DNA from: Acidicapsa dinghuensis
Lineage (GTDB): Bacteria; Acidobacteriota; Terriglobia; Terriglobales; Acidobacteriaceae
NCBI RefSeq assembly: GCF_025685685.1
Contig: NZ_JAGSYH010000004.1
Location: forward strand, 868,001-932,000
DNA length: 64,000 bases
Direction of reading: 5' to 3'
The notes below the pieces were generated by a model. It was given only the letters and a program-made list of their open reading frames with translations, was not told where the DNA came from and did not search any database. This document shows positions 38,243 through 47,219 of the stretch, one piece after another. The translations under genes and the position numbers were made by a program. Position 1 is the stretch's first letter, and the number at the start of each line of letters is the position of its first letter.

Positions 38243-38812
38243 CTATGACGTTTTGACGCTGCAAATAGCTTCAACGAGAGCATCAAGGGCAGTCTCCAGA
38301 GCCTGTTCCGCGACAGCGCCGTCGGAGCCGCAAACGGTGGTGTATGCGGTGATGCCAAAACCACGGCTGTCTCTTGTAACCGCCTGGCGAAGAACGAGGT
38401 CAACACGGCTGCAACGAACGGGAGTGGTACGGAGATAGGCAACAATCCGTCGGGCATGTGATTCGAGGCTGGGAAGGGATGCAAATAGCGTGTCGTCTTC
38501 GGGAATAAGATCGATGTAACAAGCACGTACGAAAGCAGATTCAGCTGGACTGGCCTCCATCTCGTCGGGATCTATGGATTCGGGGGTCCAGAGGTCGCAT
38601 TTGGCGCTCCAAAATAGGATCGGCTTGCTAGGAATATCTGCGGAACTTGGGCCGTTGAGGCGGAGCAGGATGATGCCGAGAGGCGGGAAGTGCTGCACTT
38701 CCTCAAGGGTTGCGACAATATCCGGACGGGTTCGCAGATCAACAAAACCGGACCAGTGCGCATCAATGACCGGCGTTTCGAGAGAGATCTCGATTTCCCA
38801 ATCAGCTTCCAT
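38243..38812 (-). CDS. Conserved hypothetical protein
   Basis: I do not recognise this 189-residue acidic, cysteine-containing soluble protein. It has no signal peptide or membrane segment. Its ATG overlaps the last 11 nt of the YheT-like hydrolase gene, and no ribosome site is visible, so it is probably translated by coupling. The overlap supports it as a real gene. Confidence 0.7.
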   Translation of the reverse strand: MEADWEIEISLETPVIDAHWSGFVDLRTRPDIVATLEEVQHFPPLGIILLRLNGPSSADIPSKPILFWSAKCDLWTPESIDPDEMEASPAESAFVRACYIDLIPEDDTLFASLPSLESHARRIVAYLRTTPVRCSRVDLVLRQAVTRDSRGFGITAYTTVCGSDGAVAEQALETALDALVEAICSVKTS

Positions 38813-39881
38813 GAGCGTGGCCGACTTGCGCCATCAAAAACCGGATGAGCGTCGCTTCAGCCCAGTGACGGCTGGCTGGGAAGAAGGCGATATCAGTCTG
38901 ACCGAGGAATGCACAATGGCCGCCATGGGCGGATTCAAGAAGAGTCACCCATGGATTGGTCTCAAGTAAGACCCGAGTCGCTGGCGTGAGACGGATAAAT
39001 GGATCATCGAGTGCGTGGAGAATAAGCGTAGGAATGGCAATTTTGCCGACTACCCGGGCACTGGCGGCGCGGTAGTAGTAGTCGTCAGCTCCGGCAAAGC
39101 CGCTGAAAGGCGCCATGATTAAATCATCGAATTCGCGGATACTGCGAACAGTGGGCGCGGACCTGGTGCCATAGATCTCTGGAAAAAGCTGGGCTTTTCG
39201 CCTGAAGCGGCTCATCAGGTTGCGAAGGAAGTGCCACTCGTACAGGCGGTTCTGCGGATCGTGCAGTGCGTCGGCGCTTTCGGCCAGGTCCACGACAGGG
39301 CTGACACCAACAACTGCGCGGAGCCAGTCAGGATGACTCTCGCCGAACTCGCCAGCGCATTTGAGAACGAGATTGCCGCCCATGGAGTAGCCAACCAAGG
39401 CGACGCGCGTGAGGGCCTGCTGGGCGACAAAATGCTGGAGAACTGCAGCTACGTCCCCGGAAAGAGCCGAATGATAGAGTGTCGGGGTCCAGGATTCGGT
39501 GCCGCCACAGTTACGCATATTCATGCGGATGATGTTGCAGCCTGCGGCCCAGGCGAGAGCAGTAATACCAGTGATATAGCGGGAGTTGGACGATCCCTCG
39601 AGACCATGGAGCAGAACTAATGTCAGGCGGCTGGCCCGGACAGATTGCGGCTGCCAGTGGCAGTGGGTCAAAACGCGGCTATTGTTTGTTTGGTCGACCA
39701 CGACCGGAATAGCTTCCGAAGCAAGCGTGAATGGCTGACGACGCCAGAAATTACCTACCAAGGTTTGAGCATGGCCGGAGCGAAGCCATGGCAAGACACG
39801 GAATTCCGAGTGCCAGGCCGCAACGGATATACGTGGGCTCGCCTTGGATTGAGGAGTGTCCTTCAGGATCAGGCTGGCCAT
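38802..39881 (-). CDS. YheT-type alpha/beta hydrolase
   Basis: This 359-residue protein carries the family's start WLRSGHAQTLVGN (about 33-45), LLHGLEGSSNSRY, the nucleophile elbow GYSMGGN with catalytic Ser, LHALDDPFI with the acid, and HGGHCAF with the catalytic His. YheT/AB-hydrolase-4 proteins are broad esterases of unclear physiological substrate. It lies between tRNA-His and the hypothetical gene with which it overlaps. Confidence 0.9.
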   Translation of the reverse strand: MASLILKDTPQSKASPRISVAAWHSEFRVLPWLRSGHAQTLVGNFWRRQPFTLASEAIPVVVDQTNNSRVLTHCHWQPQSVRASRLTLVLLHGLEGSSNSRYITGITALAWAAGCNIIRMNMRNCGGTESWTPTLYHSALSGDVAAVLQHFVAQQALTRVALVGYSMGGNLVLKCAGEFGESHPDWLRAVVGVSPVVDLAESADALHDPQNRLYEWHFLRNLMSRFRRKAQLFPEIYGTRSAPTVRSIREFDDLIMAPFSGFAGADDYYYRAASARVVGKIAIPTLILHALDDPFIRLTPATRVLLETNPWVTLLESAHGGHCAFLGQTDIAFFPASRHWAEATLIRFLMAQVGHAHGS

Positions 39882-39936
39882 GGGAAATTGAAATTCATCT
39901 GGGAGAGCTGAGGAGTCGTGCGCCGAGAGTGTCTAT

Positions 39937-40012
39937 TGGGGCGGCTAGTGGGGATCGAACCCACGACATCCTGAGCCACAGTCAGGCGTTCTGCCGCTGA
40001 ACTATAGCCGCC
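39937..40012 (-). tRNA. tRNA-His (anticodon GTG)
   Basis: A 76-nt minus-strand cloverleaf: the extra 5' G (G-1) of tRNA-His pairs opposite C73, acceptor GCGGCTA/TAGCCGC, anticodon GTG in CTGTGGC, T loop GGTTCGATCC, CCA encoded. Confidence 0.96.
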
Positions 40013-40052
40013 ATGCGCACTTATCGATTGTAGCATCGAAGCAGGAATGGAA

Positions 40053-40604
40053 ATGCCGCCTGCAAACCTCGGAGGGAAAAAACACGTGGTAACAGGAGGA
40101 CCTCAGATCAGGGCCGAATCCGCCGCCGGAAGTGATCGATGGGGTCGAGGTGGACGATTGCTCGGCAATGAACGCTTGCGCCAATTGGAAGTGCTGCTGG
40201 ATGAGGCGTTTGTTGTCCCAGGGACCAATATCCGGTTTGGCATCGACGGAATAGTCGGACTGATCCCGGGATTAGGCGATGTCCTTGCGGGGTTGCTTTC
40301 CTTGCTTATCCCTTTTGCCGCCTGGGTGCGCGGTGTGCCATACGTCACAGTCGTCCGCATGTTAATCAATGTGGCGATCGGGTTGCTCGTCGGGACAATT
40401 CCGATTTTGGGCGATGCGTTTGACGTCTTTTGGAAAGCAAACCGGCGCAACTATCGATTGCTGACTCGCTCGATTGCAGAACCCCGCCGCCATACTTGGC
40501 GAGACTGGGTATTTTTGTTGCTTCTAGGAGCAGGTATAACCGTACTCTTTGCAATTCCGCTGATCCTGGTGGCGTGGCTGATTGTGTTGCTGTTCCGATC
40601 GTAG
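40053..40604 (+). CDS. DUF4112 membrane protein
   Basis: The ATG at 40053 has AGGA 6 nt upstream, better than the ATG at 40047, which overlaps it. The 183-residue protein has the DUF4112 core (LLDEAFVVPGTNIRFGIDGIVGLIPGLGDVLAGL and GTIPILGDAFDVFWKANRRN) and about four hydrophobic segments, the last at the C-terminus. The function of the family is unknown. It lies between tRNA-His and tRNA-Pro. Confidence 0.85.
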   Translation: MPPANLGGKKHVVTGGPQIRAESAAGSDRWGRGGRLLGNERLRQLEVLLDEAFVVPGTNIRFGIDGIVGLIPGLGDVLAGLLSLLIPFAAWVRGVPYVTVVRMLINVAIGLLVGTIPILGDAFDVFWKANRRNYRLLTRSIAEPRRHTWRDWVFLLLLGAGITVLFAIPLILVAWLIVLLFRS

Positions 40605-40717
40605 CCAGACGAGAAGCGAGCATCTGAAGTTGGTTGGCCGAAGCTGCATTAAGAAACGCGATCAGGGTACAATCAAAGAGGAACGGTTCTGCGGCCTTTG
40701 CCAGCAGAGCATCACGT

Positions 40718-40794
40718 CGGGGCGTAGCGCAGTCTGGTAGCGCATCTGCTTTGGGAGCAGAGGGTCGGGGGTTCGAATCCCTCCGCCCCGACCA
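40718..40794 (+). tRNA. tRNA-Pro (anticodon TGG)
   Basis: A 77-nt cloverleaf with acceptor CGGGGCG/CGCCCCG, anticodon TGG in a TTTGGGA loop, T loop GGTTCGAATCC and encoded CCA. Its start matches the CGGGGYG form of bacterial proline tRNAs. Confidence 0.96.
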
Positions 40795-41082
40795 ATATAA
40801 GGCTTAGATATTTAGCGAAATAGCGTTGAATTTTGCAAATTGTTTACTGTTCACATCGCAAACAGTCATTTTCGAAATATTATGCTTCGCTAAAGTTCCT
40901 ACGAGCGGGCACTTGATTATTGCTTTAAATCTATCAGTCCCATGCTCTCTTTTTTCTTTACCTGCTTGATTTTCCGCTAAACCCTATAAGGCATTTCAAA
41001 ACCTAAATGTGAGAATATCTGGTTGTCTCATAATAGTCGCTTAGAAGTTACACAAGCTAATAGAGCACTCACACATCCGCAG
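40795..41082. other. AT-rich gene-free stretch after tRNA-Pro
   Basis: About 290 nt directly after the tRNA are clearly richer in A+T than surrounding genes and carry no credible frame. A 9-bp inverted repeat (TTTAGCGAA 40811-40819, TTCGCTAAA 40886-40894) is present. I see no integrase or direct repeat of the tRNA end. Confidence 0.4.
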
Positions 41083-42120
41083 CTACAAACTTACGACTAC
41101 ATCTTTCGTTACCTGCAACGGTAAAATACAGGCCCCCAGCAAACCAGCTTCTGCACCAAGCTTGGCGGGAAGAACGCGAGTCCCTCCACCCAGGATGCCT
41201 CCTGCCGCCGGTCTCCCAGGAGCCGTCAACGCGTAAACGTAACTACGCCGATCTAGTTCCTCAAACAGCGACTCCGAAATCAAGTCCCAAGACTTAGCTA
41301 CCCCCCCGCCCACCACATAAAGCGGCAGGTTAAGCACATTAATGAGGTCTGCAATGCAAAGACCGAGAGCGCGTCCCATATCCGCATAGATTCGCTGCGC
41401 GTCTGGATCTCCGTGCTTTGCCGCTTCAGCCAAATCGGCAGCGGTCAGCACGGAGCCTGCAACCTTGAGACGCGCTAGACCCGGAGCCGCGCCCGATTGA
41501 ATCAACCGCTCCGCCGCATTTACCAGAGCGGTTGCAGAGGCGCATGCTTCAAGACAGCCGTTGTTGCCGCAGCCACATACCGGACCATCAGGCACTACGG
41601 TGATATGACCAGCTTCCCCACCCATGCCATTCGCCCCGTGCCATACTTTCCCATTCAGAATGATCCCATTGCCTACCCCGGTCCCGAGGGTCAGCATGCA
41701 AAGCGAATCGACACCGAGTGACTTTCCCAATCCTCGTTCATACTCGGCGAGAGCTGCAACATTCGCATCGCCTTCGAGCATGACGGGAAGATCGATCCGT
41801 TTCGATGTTTCGGCGAGAAGCTCAAAGCCATCCCATCCTGGCAGATTTGGCGGACGATGCAACCGGCCAGCAGGTAACTCCAATGGTCCCGGGGAGCCGA
41901 CGCCCACGCCAACCACATCTCTTCCATCAGAGTATTGGTCGATGAACCGGTGAACCACTTCGCACATGTCATCAACGACAGCCAGAGGGCCAGCATGAAG
42001 ACGAGTTGGTAAAACAACAGAATCTACGATGCCTAATTCAGGCATATAAGCGGCAATTCTTAGATTGGTACCACCAAGGTCTACACCTATCGTCAGTACT
42101 TGCGCTTTCTTCAAGGCCAC
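41083..42120 (-). CDS. ROK-family sugar kinase (glucokinase-like)
   Basis: The protein (345 residues from GTG 42120; a TTG at 42114 is 5 nt from GGAG and may be the true start) has the ATP site DLGGTNLRIAAY, the catalytic-region EGDANVAALAEY, the TLGTGVGNGII phosphate loop and the structural-zinc motif GHITVVPDGPVCGCGNNGCLE. It should phosphorylate a hexose. Regulator-type ROK proteins have an extra HTH, absent here. A LacI-type operator (42251-42266) lies in its upstream gap with a divergent LacI gene, so a role in mannose or glucose entry after alpha-mannosidase action is plausible. Confidence 0.9.
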   Translation of the reverse strand: MALKKAQVLTIGVDLGGTNLRIAAYMPELGIVDSVVLPTRLHAGPLAVVDDMCEVVHRFIDQYSDGRDVVGVGVGSPGPLELPAGRLHRPPNLPGWDGFELLAETSKRIDLPVMLEGDANVAALAEYERGLGKSLGVDSLCMLTLGTGVGNGIILNGKVWHGANGMGGEAGHITVVPDGPVCGCGNNGCLEACASATALVNAAERLIQSGAAPGLARLKVAGSVLTAADLAEAAKHGDPDAQRIYADMGRALGLCIADLINVLNLPLYVVGGGVAKSWDLISESLFEELDRRSYVYALTAPGRPAAGGILGGGTRVLPAKLGAEAGLLGACILPLQVTKDVVVSL

Positions 42121-42561
42121 TCCGGGGCATCAGGGAAGATCATGTGCGGCAACGATGCGTTCTAGGTAGTTTCAGAGGAACCAGAAGATACGGTCGCTCC
42201 TTCCGGAAGACACACGCAGGAATTGCCTCGTCCATACCGTAAATTGGCCCGTGGAAACGGTACCACATGTGCGAAGATACCACAATCACCTATCCCTCGG
42301 CACACAGATTGGATCTGTGTCGAGAAGCAGAAAAATACTGCGATAAGCAGCTTCTTTTTCGAACAGAAACAAAGCGAAGTACGGACCATGAATCGAACGC
42401 GCGGATTAGACCTTCGAAAGGACGTACTCCACAGGAAGTAATAGTTATCAAATGGCCGAACTCCGGCCACATGGAGTGCACAATCGATCGAATCATTTGC
42501 TTCCAACAGAACCAAGACCGAATAGACTTGTCATACGGCAAGAGATACGGACACATCTCGC
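42121..42561. other. Regulatory region between divergent ROK kinase and LacI genes
   Basis: This 441-nt gap holds one strong LacI-type operator (separate entry). No promoter pair is convincing on either strand, and no ribosome site precedes the LacI gene. Frames here of up to 144 codons overlap the LacI start or lack any family features. Confidence 0.5.
42251..42266. promoter_or_regulatory. LacI-family operator, mannoside regulon copy 1
   Basis: GTGGAAACGGTACCAC is a palindrome built on TGGAAACGGTACCA with a central CG. Its 14-bp core resembles the sites at the GH38 promoter (47124-47139) and at the second TonB receptor (54968-55002), and it lies between a ROK kinase and a LacI gene. Confidence 0.8.
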
Positions 42562-43608
42562 ATGACAAAGAAGAACACGCATCCAACCTTGAGCCAAGTG
42601 GCGCGAGAAGCAGGCGTCGGCACGACAACCGTTTCGCGGGTGATCAATGGCGGGGAACGAGTCAGTCCCGAAACCCTGGCTCACGTCAGACGGGTCATTG
42701 AGTCCCTGGGCTACATGCCAAATCAGGCGGCCCGTACGTTGAAAGGACAACGCACGAAAACAATCGGACTGATCATTCCCTCGATCGCCGATCCATTTTT
42801 TTCGAGTTGCGCTGAGGCGGCGCAGGCAATCGCCCGCAACAATGATTCGCTGCTCATCGTTACCACAACCCAAAATGACCCGCGGACCGAGCTTGACAGC
42901 CTGAAAGTCCTCATTCGTCATCGGGTCGATGGATTGTTGATCGTGCCGGCCAACTCACAAAGTCCTGCCTTGCGCGATGTGCTCGTTCACGCCGCGATGC
43001 CAATCATCACAATCGACCGTCCTCTTGCCGACACCTCGATCGCATCCGTAGTTGTGGATAACTACAAAGGAGCTATCACGGCCACAAAGCATCTGATCGA
43101 TCATGGGTATAAGCGCATCGCCTGTTTAACTGGCGAGTCGGCACTCTATACGCTTCATGAGCGTATCCGGGGCTACCGGAAAGCCATGGAAACGGCACAC
43201 CTGCCTTGCATTCTGGATGCATCGGTGAAAGATTATAAGTCCGCTGAATATGCCATTCTCAGCTTGCTGGACGGGGCAAATCCGCCAGATGCTATTTTTT
43301 CAACGAAAAATAGCACCACGATCTTTGCCTTCGAGGTTTTGCAACGGTTCAATATCCGCGTTCCGGACACTGTCGCGCTGTTGGGGTTCGATGACTTTGA
43401 ACTTGCCTCGACCTTGCGACCTTCTATCAGCGTCATTCAACAGCCCGCCGAGGAAATCGGCCGACGGTCTGCAGAACTCTTATTTGATCTGTTGCTGACG
43501 GACCGGAAAGCGGCAAATGCAACCGGGGCACGCACAGCCAAACGGCTCACTTTGGAAACGAGACTGATCCAACGCAGTTCCTGCGGATGCACTCCTCCAG
43601 CAATCTAG
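42562..43608 (+). CDS. LacI-family transcriptional regulator of the mannosidase/receptor regulon
   Basis: The protein (348 residues) has an N-terminal HTH (TLSQVAREAGVGTTTVSRVING, about 9-30) and hinge helix (PNQAARTLKGQRTKTIG), then a two-lobed sugar-sensor domain with GFDDFELASTLRPSISVIQQP. The C-terminus has the pair CGC near the end. It sits divergent to the ROK kinase, with the operator between them, and is the natural candidate for binding all the TGGAAWCGRTACCA sites in the window. Ligand is unknown; mannose or a mannoside is inferred from GH38. Confidence 0.92.
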   Translation: MTKKNTHPTLSQVAREAGVGTTTVSRVINGGERVSPETLAHVRRVIESLGYMPNQAARTLKGQRTKTIGLIIPSIADPFFSSCAEAAQAIARNNDSLLIVTTTQNDPRTELDSLKVLIRHRVDGLLIVPANSQSPALRDVLVHAAMPIITIDRPLADTSIASVVVDNYKGAITATKHLIDHGYKRIACLTGESALYTLHERIRGYRKAMETAHLPCILDASVKDYKSAEYAILSLLDGANPPDAIFSTKNSTTIFAFEVLQRFNIRVPDTVALLGFDDFELASTLRPSISVIQQPAEEIGRRSAELLFDLLLTDRKAANATGARTAKRLTLETRLIQRSSCGCTPPAI

Positions 43609-43634
43609 GGGAGAAGATTCTTTCAAATACAACA

Positions 43635-43671
43635 AGAGGGCGTGGAGCCAGTCGGTGACTCCACGCCCTCT
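43635..43671. terminator. Bidirectional terminator between LacI and GH38 genes
   Basis: AGAGGGCGTGGAG pairs with CTCCACGCCCTCT across an 11-nt loop; CATTTTTT follows on the plus strand. It is 27 nt past the LacI stop and 17 nt past the convergent GH38 stop, so it can end both transcripts. Confidence 0.85.
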
Positions 43672-43687
43672 CATTTTTTGGGATTGC

Positions 43688-46600
43688 TTACTTCTGTGTC
43701 GGGTAATCAACGCGAACGGTAAGAATCTGATACGGGTGAATGGGGACGGTAACGGTATCGTCAACAACATTGAGGAGCTGGCCCTCTGGCTTCTCCATTA
43801 GATTCGTGGCCGTAGCATCAGTGGCTCCCTTGGGAACATGGATCGTCACATCGCCAGATTTGCCAGCCCACTCATACACGCGGAAGATTAGCCCGTTTGC
43901 ATCTTCTGCCTTTTTGAGCGCCGTCAATACTACGTCCTCGGGCTTTACAGTCACGTAGGCATGCTCCGCGGGAAGACTACCCGAGTGGGATTCAACCTGT
44001 GCAGCTGAGAGCACGTAATTGTATTCGTAACCGTGACGCACACTGAGAGCTTGCTTCCAATCGCCGCCATGTGGGTAGAGTGCGTATGTGAAGTGATGAT
44101 GACCACGATCAGCTTCAGGATCGGGCGATGTAGGAGAACGAAGCAGAGACAAACGCAACATATTGCCTACGCCGTCATAGCCATACTTCGAGTTGTTGAT
44201 CAGACTGAAGCCATGCTGGTCGTCACCGAGATCAGCCCAGCGTAGAACCGGAACTTCAAATTGCGCTTTCTCCCAGCTATTGTTCCGAGTTGTCGCGCGT
44301 TTGATCGTGCCATACGGGATCTCGTAGGTAGCCTCGTTGCTTGTGGCCGCCAGTGGGAACGCAGCTTTCAACAGCACATGCGTCTCATGCCAATCGAAAT
44401 CATTGACGACATTCACTTCATCAGCGCCGGCTTCGAGCGTGATGTCCTGAACGAACTTGGAACTCTGCCAGGTGCGCGCTACACGAATCACTGCGCGCAG
44501 CGGTCCTTTCTCGATCAGCTCCACCGAATCGACATTTTCGATCGGGGTGTAATGATCGAGCGTTCCAGGATCAATGTTCCACGCGTCGTAATCTTTCGGA
44601 AGATCTTTGAATGTCTGCAGCTGATTGCCGCAGCTGCCCGCAGCGATCGACTCAAAATGGGTGCGCTTGTCGTAGAGGCTTGTGATGCAGCCATTCTGTT
44701 TGTCGACCACAACCTTCAGATTGGCATTCTCGAGAGTCAACCCCTCAGCTTTTAGATCGCTTGCGTACGGTTTTACACCGGGAACAACATGCACCACCTT
44801 ATATCCAAGCGAAGGAACCTTGCCAGCTAGAATCAAAAGTTTGAAACTGTTGGTCTTTGCATCCTTGCTGATGATCTGGGACGGAAGTACGTGACCTTCA
44901 GCATCGAGCACTGACACTTCCGTAGCGGGAGAAGCCATTTGCACATCGACCGTTACATCACCTGAGCGGTCCCACGCTAAAGGGTTGAGCACGAGAACCG
45001 GCTCACCGGTCGTCTTTGTGTCGATATCCGAAGATAGCGTTTTAATTGCCGTCTCCGAGATATCGTTCGTGTCGAGGCGAACCTTGTCGTAATCTTCCTG
45101 TGCTTCCTTGTAGATAATGCCTATACCAGATCCTGCGGCCAGGTCATGGAAGTCGTTGAACGTGATCTTCTTCCAATCATCGGTCAAGCGGTCTCCGGGA
45201 TATGGATTGCCATCAAGCCATGCAAGAGAAGCGTACTTCTCGGCATTAATCGCTTCTTCTTCACTGTTGCGCATGTTGCGCTTGTGATTGGCTTGCGTGG
45301 TGAAGACGCCACGATGATATTCAAGGTAGAGTTCGCTATTCCACGTCGGAATCGAGATCTCTCCTGCTGGCGGCGCCGCCGGAAACTGATATCCCTTTGC
45401 AATCGAAGTGTAATCCCAAGTCTTCGACTCAGGCGCGATCTGCTTTTCAACACTGGAGAAGAAGCTTTGCGCAGTGCCCCACTGATACTTCGGAGCTACT
45501 TTATTCGGCTGCGACCAATGCACGCCTTCATCCAGAATCGAACGGGTCGGACCACCGCCGTGGTCACCGATTCCATAGAGATCCATCATCTCGGTCGTGC
45601 CTGGCGCACGCTCGCGAGCCTGTGCCAGGTCATAGCTGAGACGAACCGGGTTCAGATTGTTGTTGGCATAGTCATGCGGGAAGTAGGTGAGAACCTTCGA
45701 ACCATCTGGCGATTCCCACCAGAAAAGCTTGAATGGAAGCTGATTGGTATCGCTCCAAGTCATCTTCTGCGTAACGAAATAGTCGATGCCACAACGCTTG
45801 TAAATCTGAGGAAGCTGCCAGGTATAACCAAACGAATCGGGGTTCCAGCCGATGCGGACATCGACGCCATATTCCTTCTGGAAGAAGCGCTTGCCAACAA
45901 GAATCGACCGTACCTGAGCTTCGCCATCGGGCATATTCAGATCTGGCTCAACCCACATGCCGCCCACGACCTCCCAGCGACCTTCCTTGATACGTTTCTT
46001 GATCTGGTCGTTGATCTCCGGATATTTATCCGCCATCCATGAGTTGTACGCCGCAGCGGATTGCGTGTAGGTGTAATCCGGATATTCGTTCATCAACTGC
46101 AATGCAGTTGAGAAGGTCCTCTTCACTACATCAACGGTTTCAGTCCATGGCCAAAGCCATGCTGCGTCGATGTGCGAGTTACCAGTAATATGCGCCGTTA
46201 CACTCTGTATCTCAGGCTTCAGAGTATCCAGATCTGACTGAGCCTGTTTCAGGGACTCATCAAACTTAGCTTGATCCTTTGCATCAAGCGCGCTCAGATC
46301 GATATCGCTGACAGCTTTCTGGAGCGTTGTCGTGTCGGCAGAAACATTCTTGGAAACACTTGGGACCAGGAGTGCAGCGGAGAGAATCTCTTTGCGGATG
46401 TCTTCAGGGTTGGGACGATTCTCCGCGAAGTCGATCTTCAGCTCGGTGCCATTGAAGGTCTTCTTATCGTTGTTGTTCAGCAATTTCACGGCAACGAGAA
46501 CCTTGTCACCCGGCTTGGCATTGTCGAAGAGAACGATCGGCTCCAGATCTTCTCCCAATGCAACACGACGGCCGTTGAAATAGATGATCTCCGGCATGGC

Positions 46601-47017
46601 GCCATCCGCGTCTGCCCTGAAGGAGAACCAGATTCTCGTACCGGTGAGATCGTAGCCATGGAGATCTTTCGGAACCTCGATCCAGCGGCGAAACCATGAG
46701 GCATCTTTACCGGTTTGGAAATGCAGGTTCACCGTTTGCCAGGAAGAATCATCAAGACTTGTCGACTCTCCGTGCGGCAGGTCGCCATCATGGAACCGCC
46801 ACTCATCGGCAGGCAGGCTGTCCAGTTCGGAAAGCCTGGTGACCACAAGCTGCGGGCCACTGCCCAGAGCCTTGACGATCTCGGTCGCCTGCTGCGCCGA
46901 TTGCGCCTGCGCACCCACGCTCACCAAGGCTCCAGCTGCTATCGCCGACAGCGTGGCAGCCATCAGGCCGAAGCCAAAACCGCGCCGCTTTTTCACGACG
47001 CCAAACACTTGCTTCAT
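43688..47017 (-). CDS. Secreted GH38 alpha-mannosidase
   Basis: The ATG at 47017 has AGGAG about 8 nt upstream. The open frame extends to 47281, but that part contains the promoter and operator and overlaps the next gene's end. The 1109-residue protein has a hydrophobic signal (AIAAGALVSVGAQAQ), then a lead domain and the GH38 catalytic domain: HIDAAWLWPW (His282 and Asp284, zinc ligands), GGMWVEPDLNMPDGE and GWNPDSFGY with nucleophile Asp394. C-terminal GH38 beta domains follow. It removes alpha-linked mannose from glycans or yeast-type mannan outside the cytoplasm. It is preceded by a LacI-type operator shared with a TonB receptor and a ROK kinase. Confidence 0.93.
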   Translation of the reverse strand: MKQVFGVVKKRRGFGFGLMAATLSAIAAGALVSVGAQAQSAQQATEIVKALGSGPQLVVTRLSELDSLPADEWRFHDGDLPHGESTSLDDSSWQTVNLHFQTGKDASWFRRWIEVPKDLHGYDLTGTRIWFSFRADADGAMPEIIYFNGRRVALGEDLEPIVLFDNAKPGDKVLVAVKLLNNNDKKTFNGTELKIDFAENRPNPEDIRKEILSAALLVPSVSKNVSADTTTLQKAVSDIDLSALDAKDQAKFDESLKQAQSDLDTLKPEIQSVTAHITGNSHIDAAWLWPWTETVDVVKRTFSTALQLMNEYPDYTYTQSAAAYNSWMADKYPEINDQIKKRIKEGRWEVVGGMWVEPDLNMPDGEAQVRSILVGKRFFQKEYGVDVRIGWNPDSFGYTWQLPQIYKRCGIDYFVTQKMTWSDTNQLPFKLFWWESPDGSKVLTYFPHDYANNNLNPVRLSYDLAQARERAPGTTEMMDLYGIGDHGGGPTRSILDEGVHWSQPNKVAPKYQWGTAQSFFSSVEKQIAPESKTWDYTSIAKGYQFPAAPPAGEISIPTWNSELYLEYHRGVFTTQANHKRNMRNSEEEAINAEKYASLAWLDGNPYPGDRLTDDWKKITFNDFHDLAAGSGIGIIYKEAQEDYDKVRLDTNDISETAIKTLSSDIDTKTTGEPVLVLNPLAWDRSGDVTVDVQMASPATEVSVLDAEGHVLPSQIISKDAKTNSFKLLILAGKVPSLGYKVVHVVPGVKPYASDLKAEGLTLENANLKVVVDKQNGCITSLYDKRTHFESIAAGSCGNQLQTFKDLPKDYDAWNIDPGTLDHYTPIENVDSVELIEKGPLRAVIRVARTWQSSKFVQDITLEAGADEVNVVNDFDWHETHVLLKAAFPLAATSNEATYEIPYGTIKRATTRNNSWEKAQFEVPVLRWADLGDDQHGFSLINNSKYGYDGVGNMLRLSLLRSPTSPDPEADRGHHHFTYALYPHGGDWKQALSVRHGYEYNYVLSAAQVESHSGSLPAEHAYVTVKPEDVVLTALKKAEDANGLIFRVYEWAGKSGDVTIHVPKGATDATATNLMEKPEGQLLNVVDDTVTVPIHPYQILTVRVDYPTQK

Positions 47018-47099
47018 TGTGAAATCTCCTGATCCAGTACGCGAACGACAATGGTCCCCAGTTTCCGTCCATGCTGCCATCATCGGAACGTCTCCGCGA

Positions 47100-47105
47100 A
47101 TTATA
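47100..47105 (-). promoter_or_regulatory. Candidate -10 element of the GH38 gene
   Basis: TATAAT on the minus strand, perfect to consensus, about 83 nt before the ATG at 47017. No TTGACA lies 17 nt upstream; that position is covered by the operator at 47124-47139. Confidence 0.55.
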
Positions 47106-47123
47106 CCGAGCCATGAGTACAGA

Positions 47124-47139
47124 ATGGAAACGATACCAT
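47124..47139 (-). promoter_or_regulatory. LacI-family operator at the GH38 promoter
   Basis: ATGGAAACGATACCAT (plus-strand reading) matches the 14-bp core TGGAAACGATACCA. It covers the -35 position, 18 nt before the TATAAT, so bound repressor would block RNA polymerase. Confidence 0.8.
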
Positions 47140-47219
47140 CGGATTTCCTGCTCGCTCCCTCAGCCTTGTACACAGTTCGGACTACTAACGTAGCGCTCAA
47201 AGCTCTAACCAGGAAGCTT

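Noticed and set aside
40811..40894. 9-bp inverted repeat TTTAGCGAA/TTCGCTAAA as an attachment site
   Set aside because: Arms are short and 66 bp apart in AT-rich DNA, and no integrase or matching repeat is visible.
45146..46042. Plus-strand open frame of 298 codons
   Set aside because: It is antisense to the GH38 catalytic domain; no family features or start signal.
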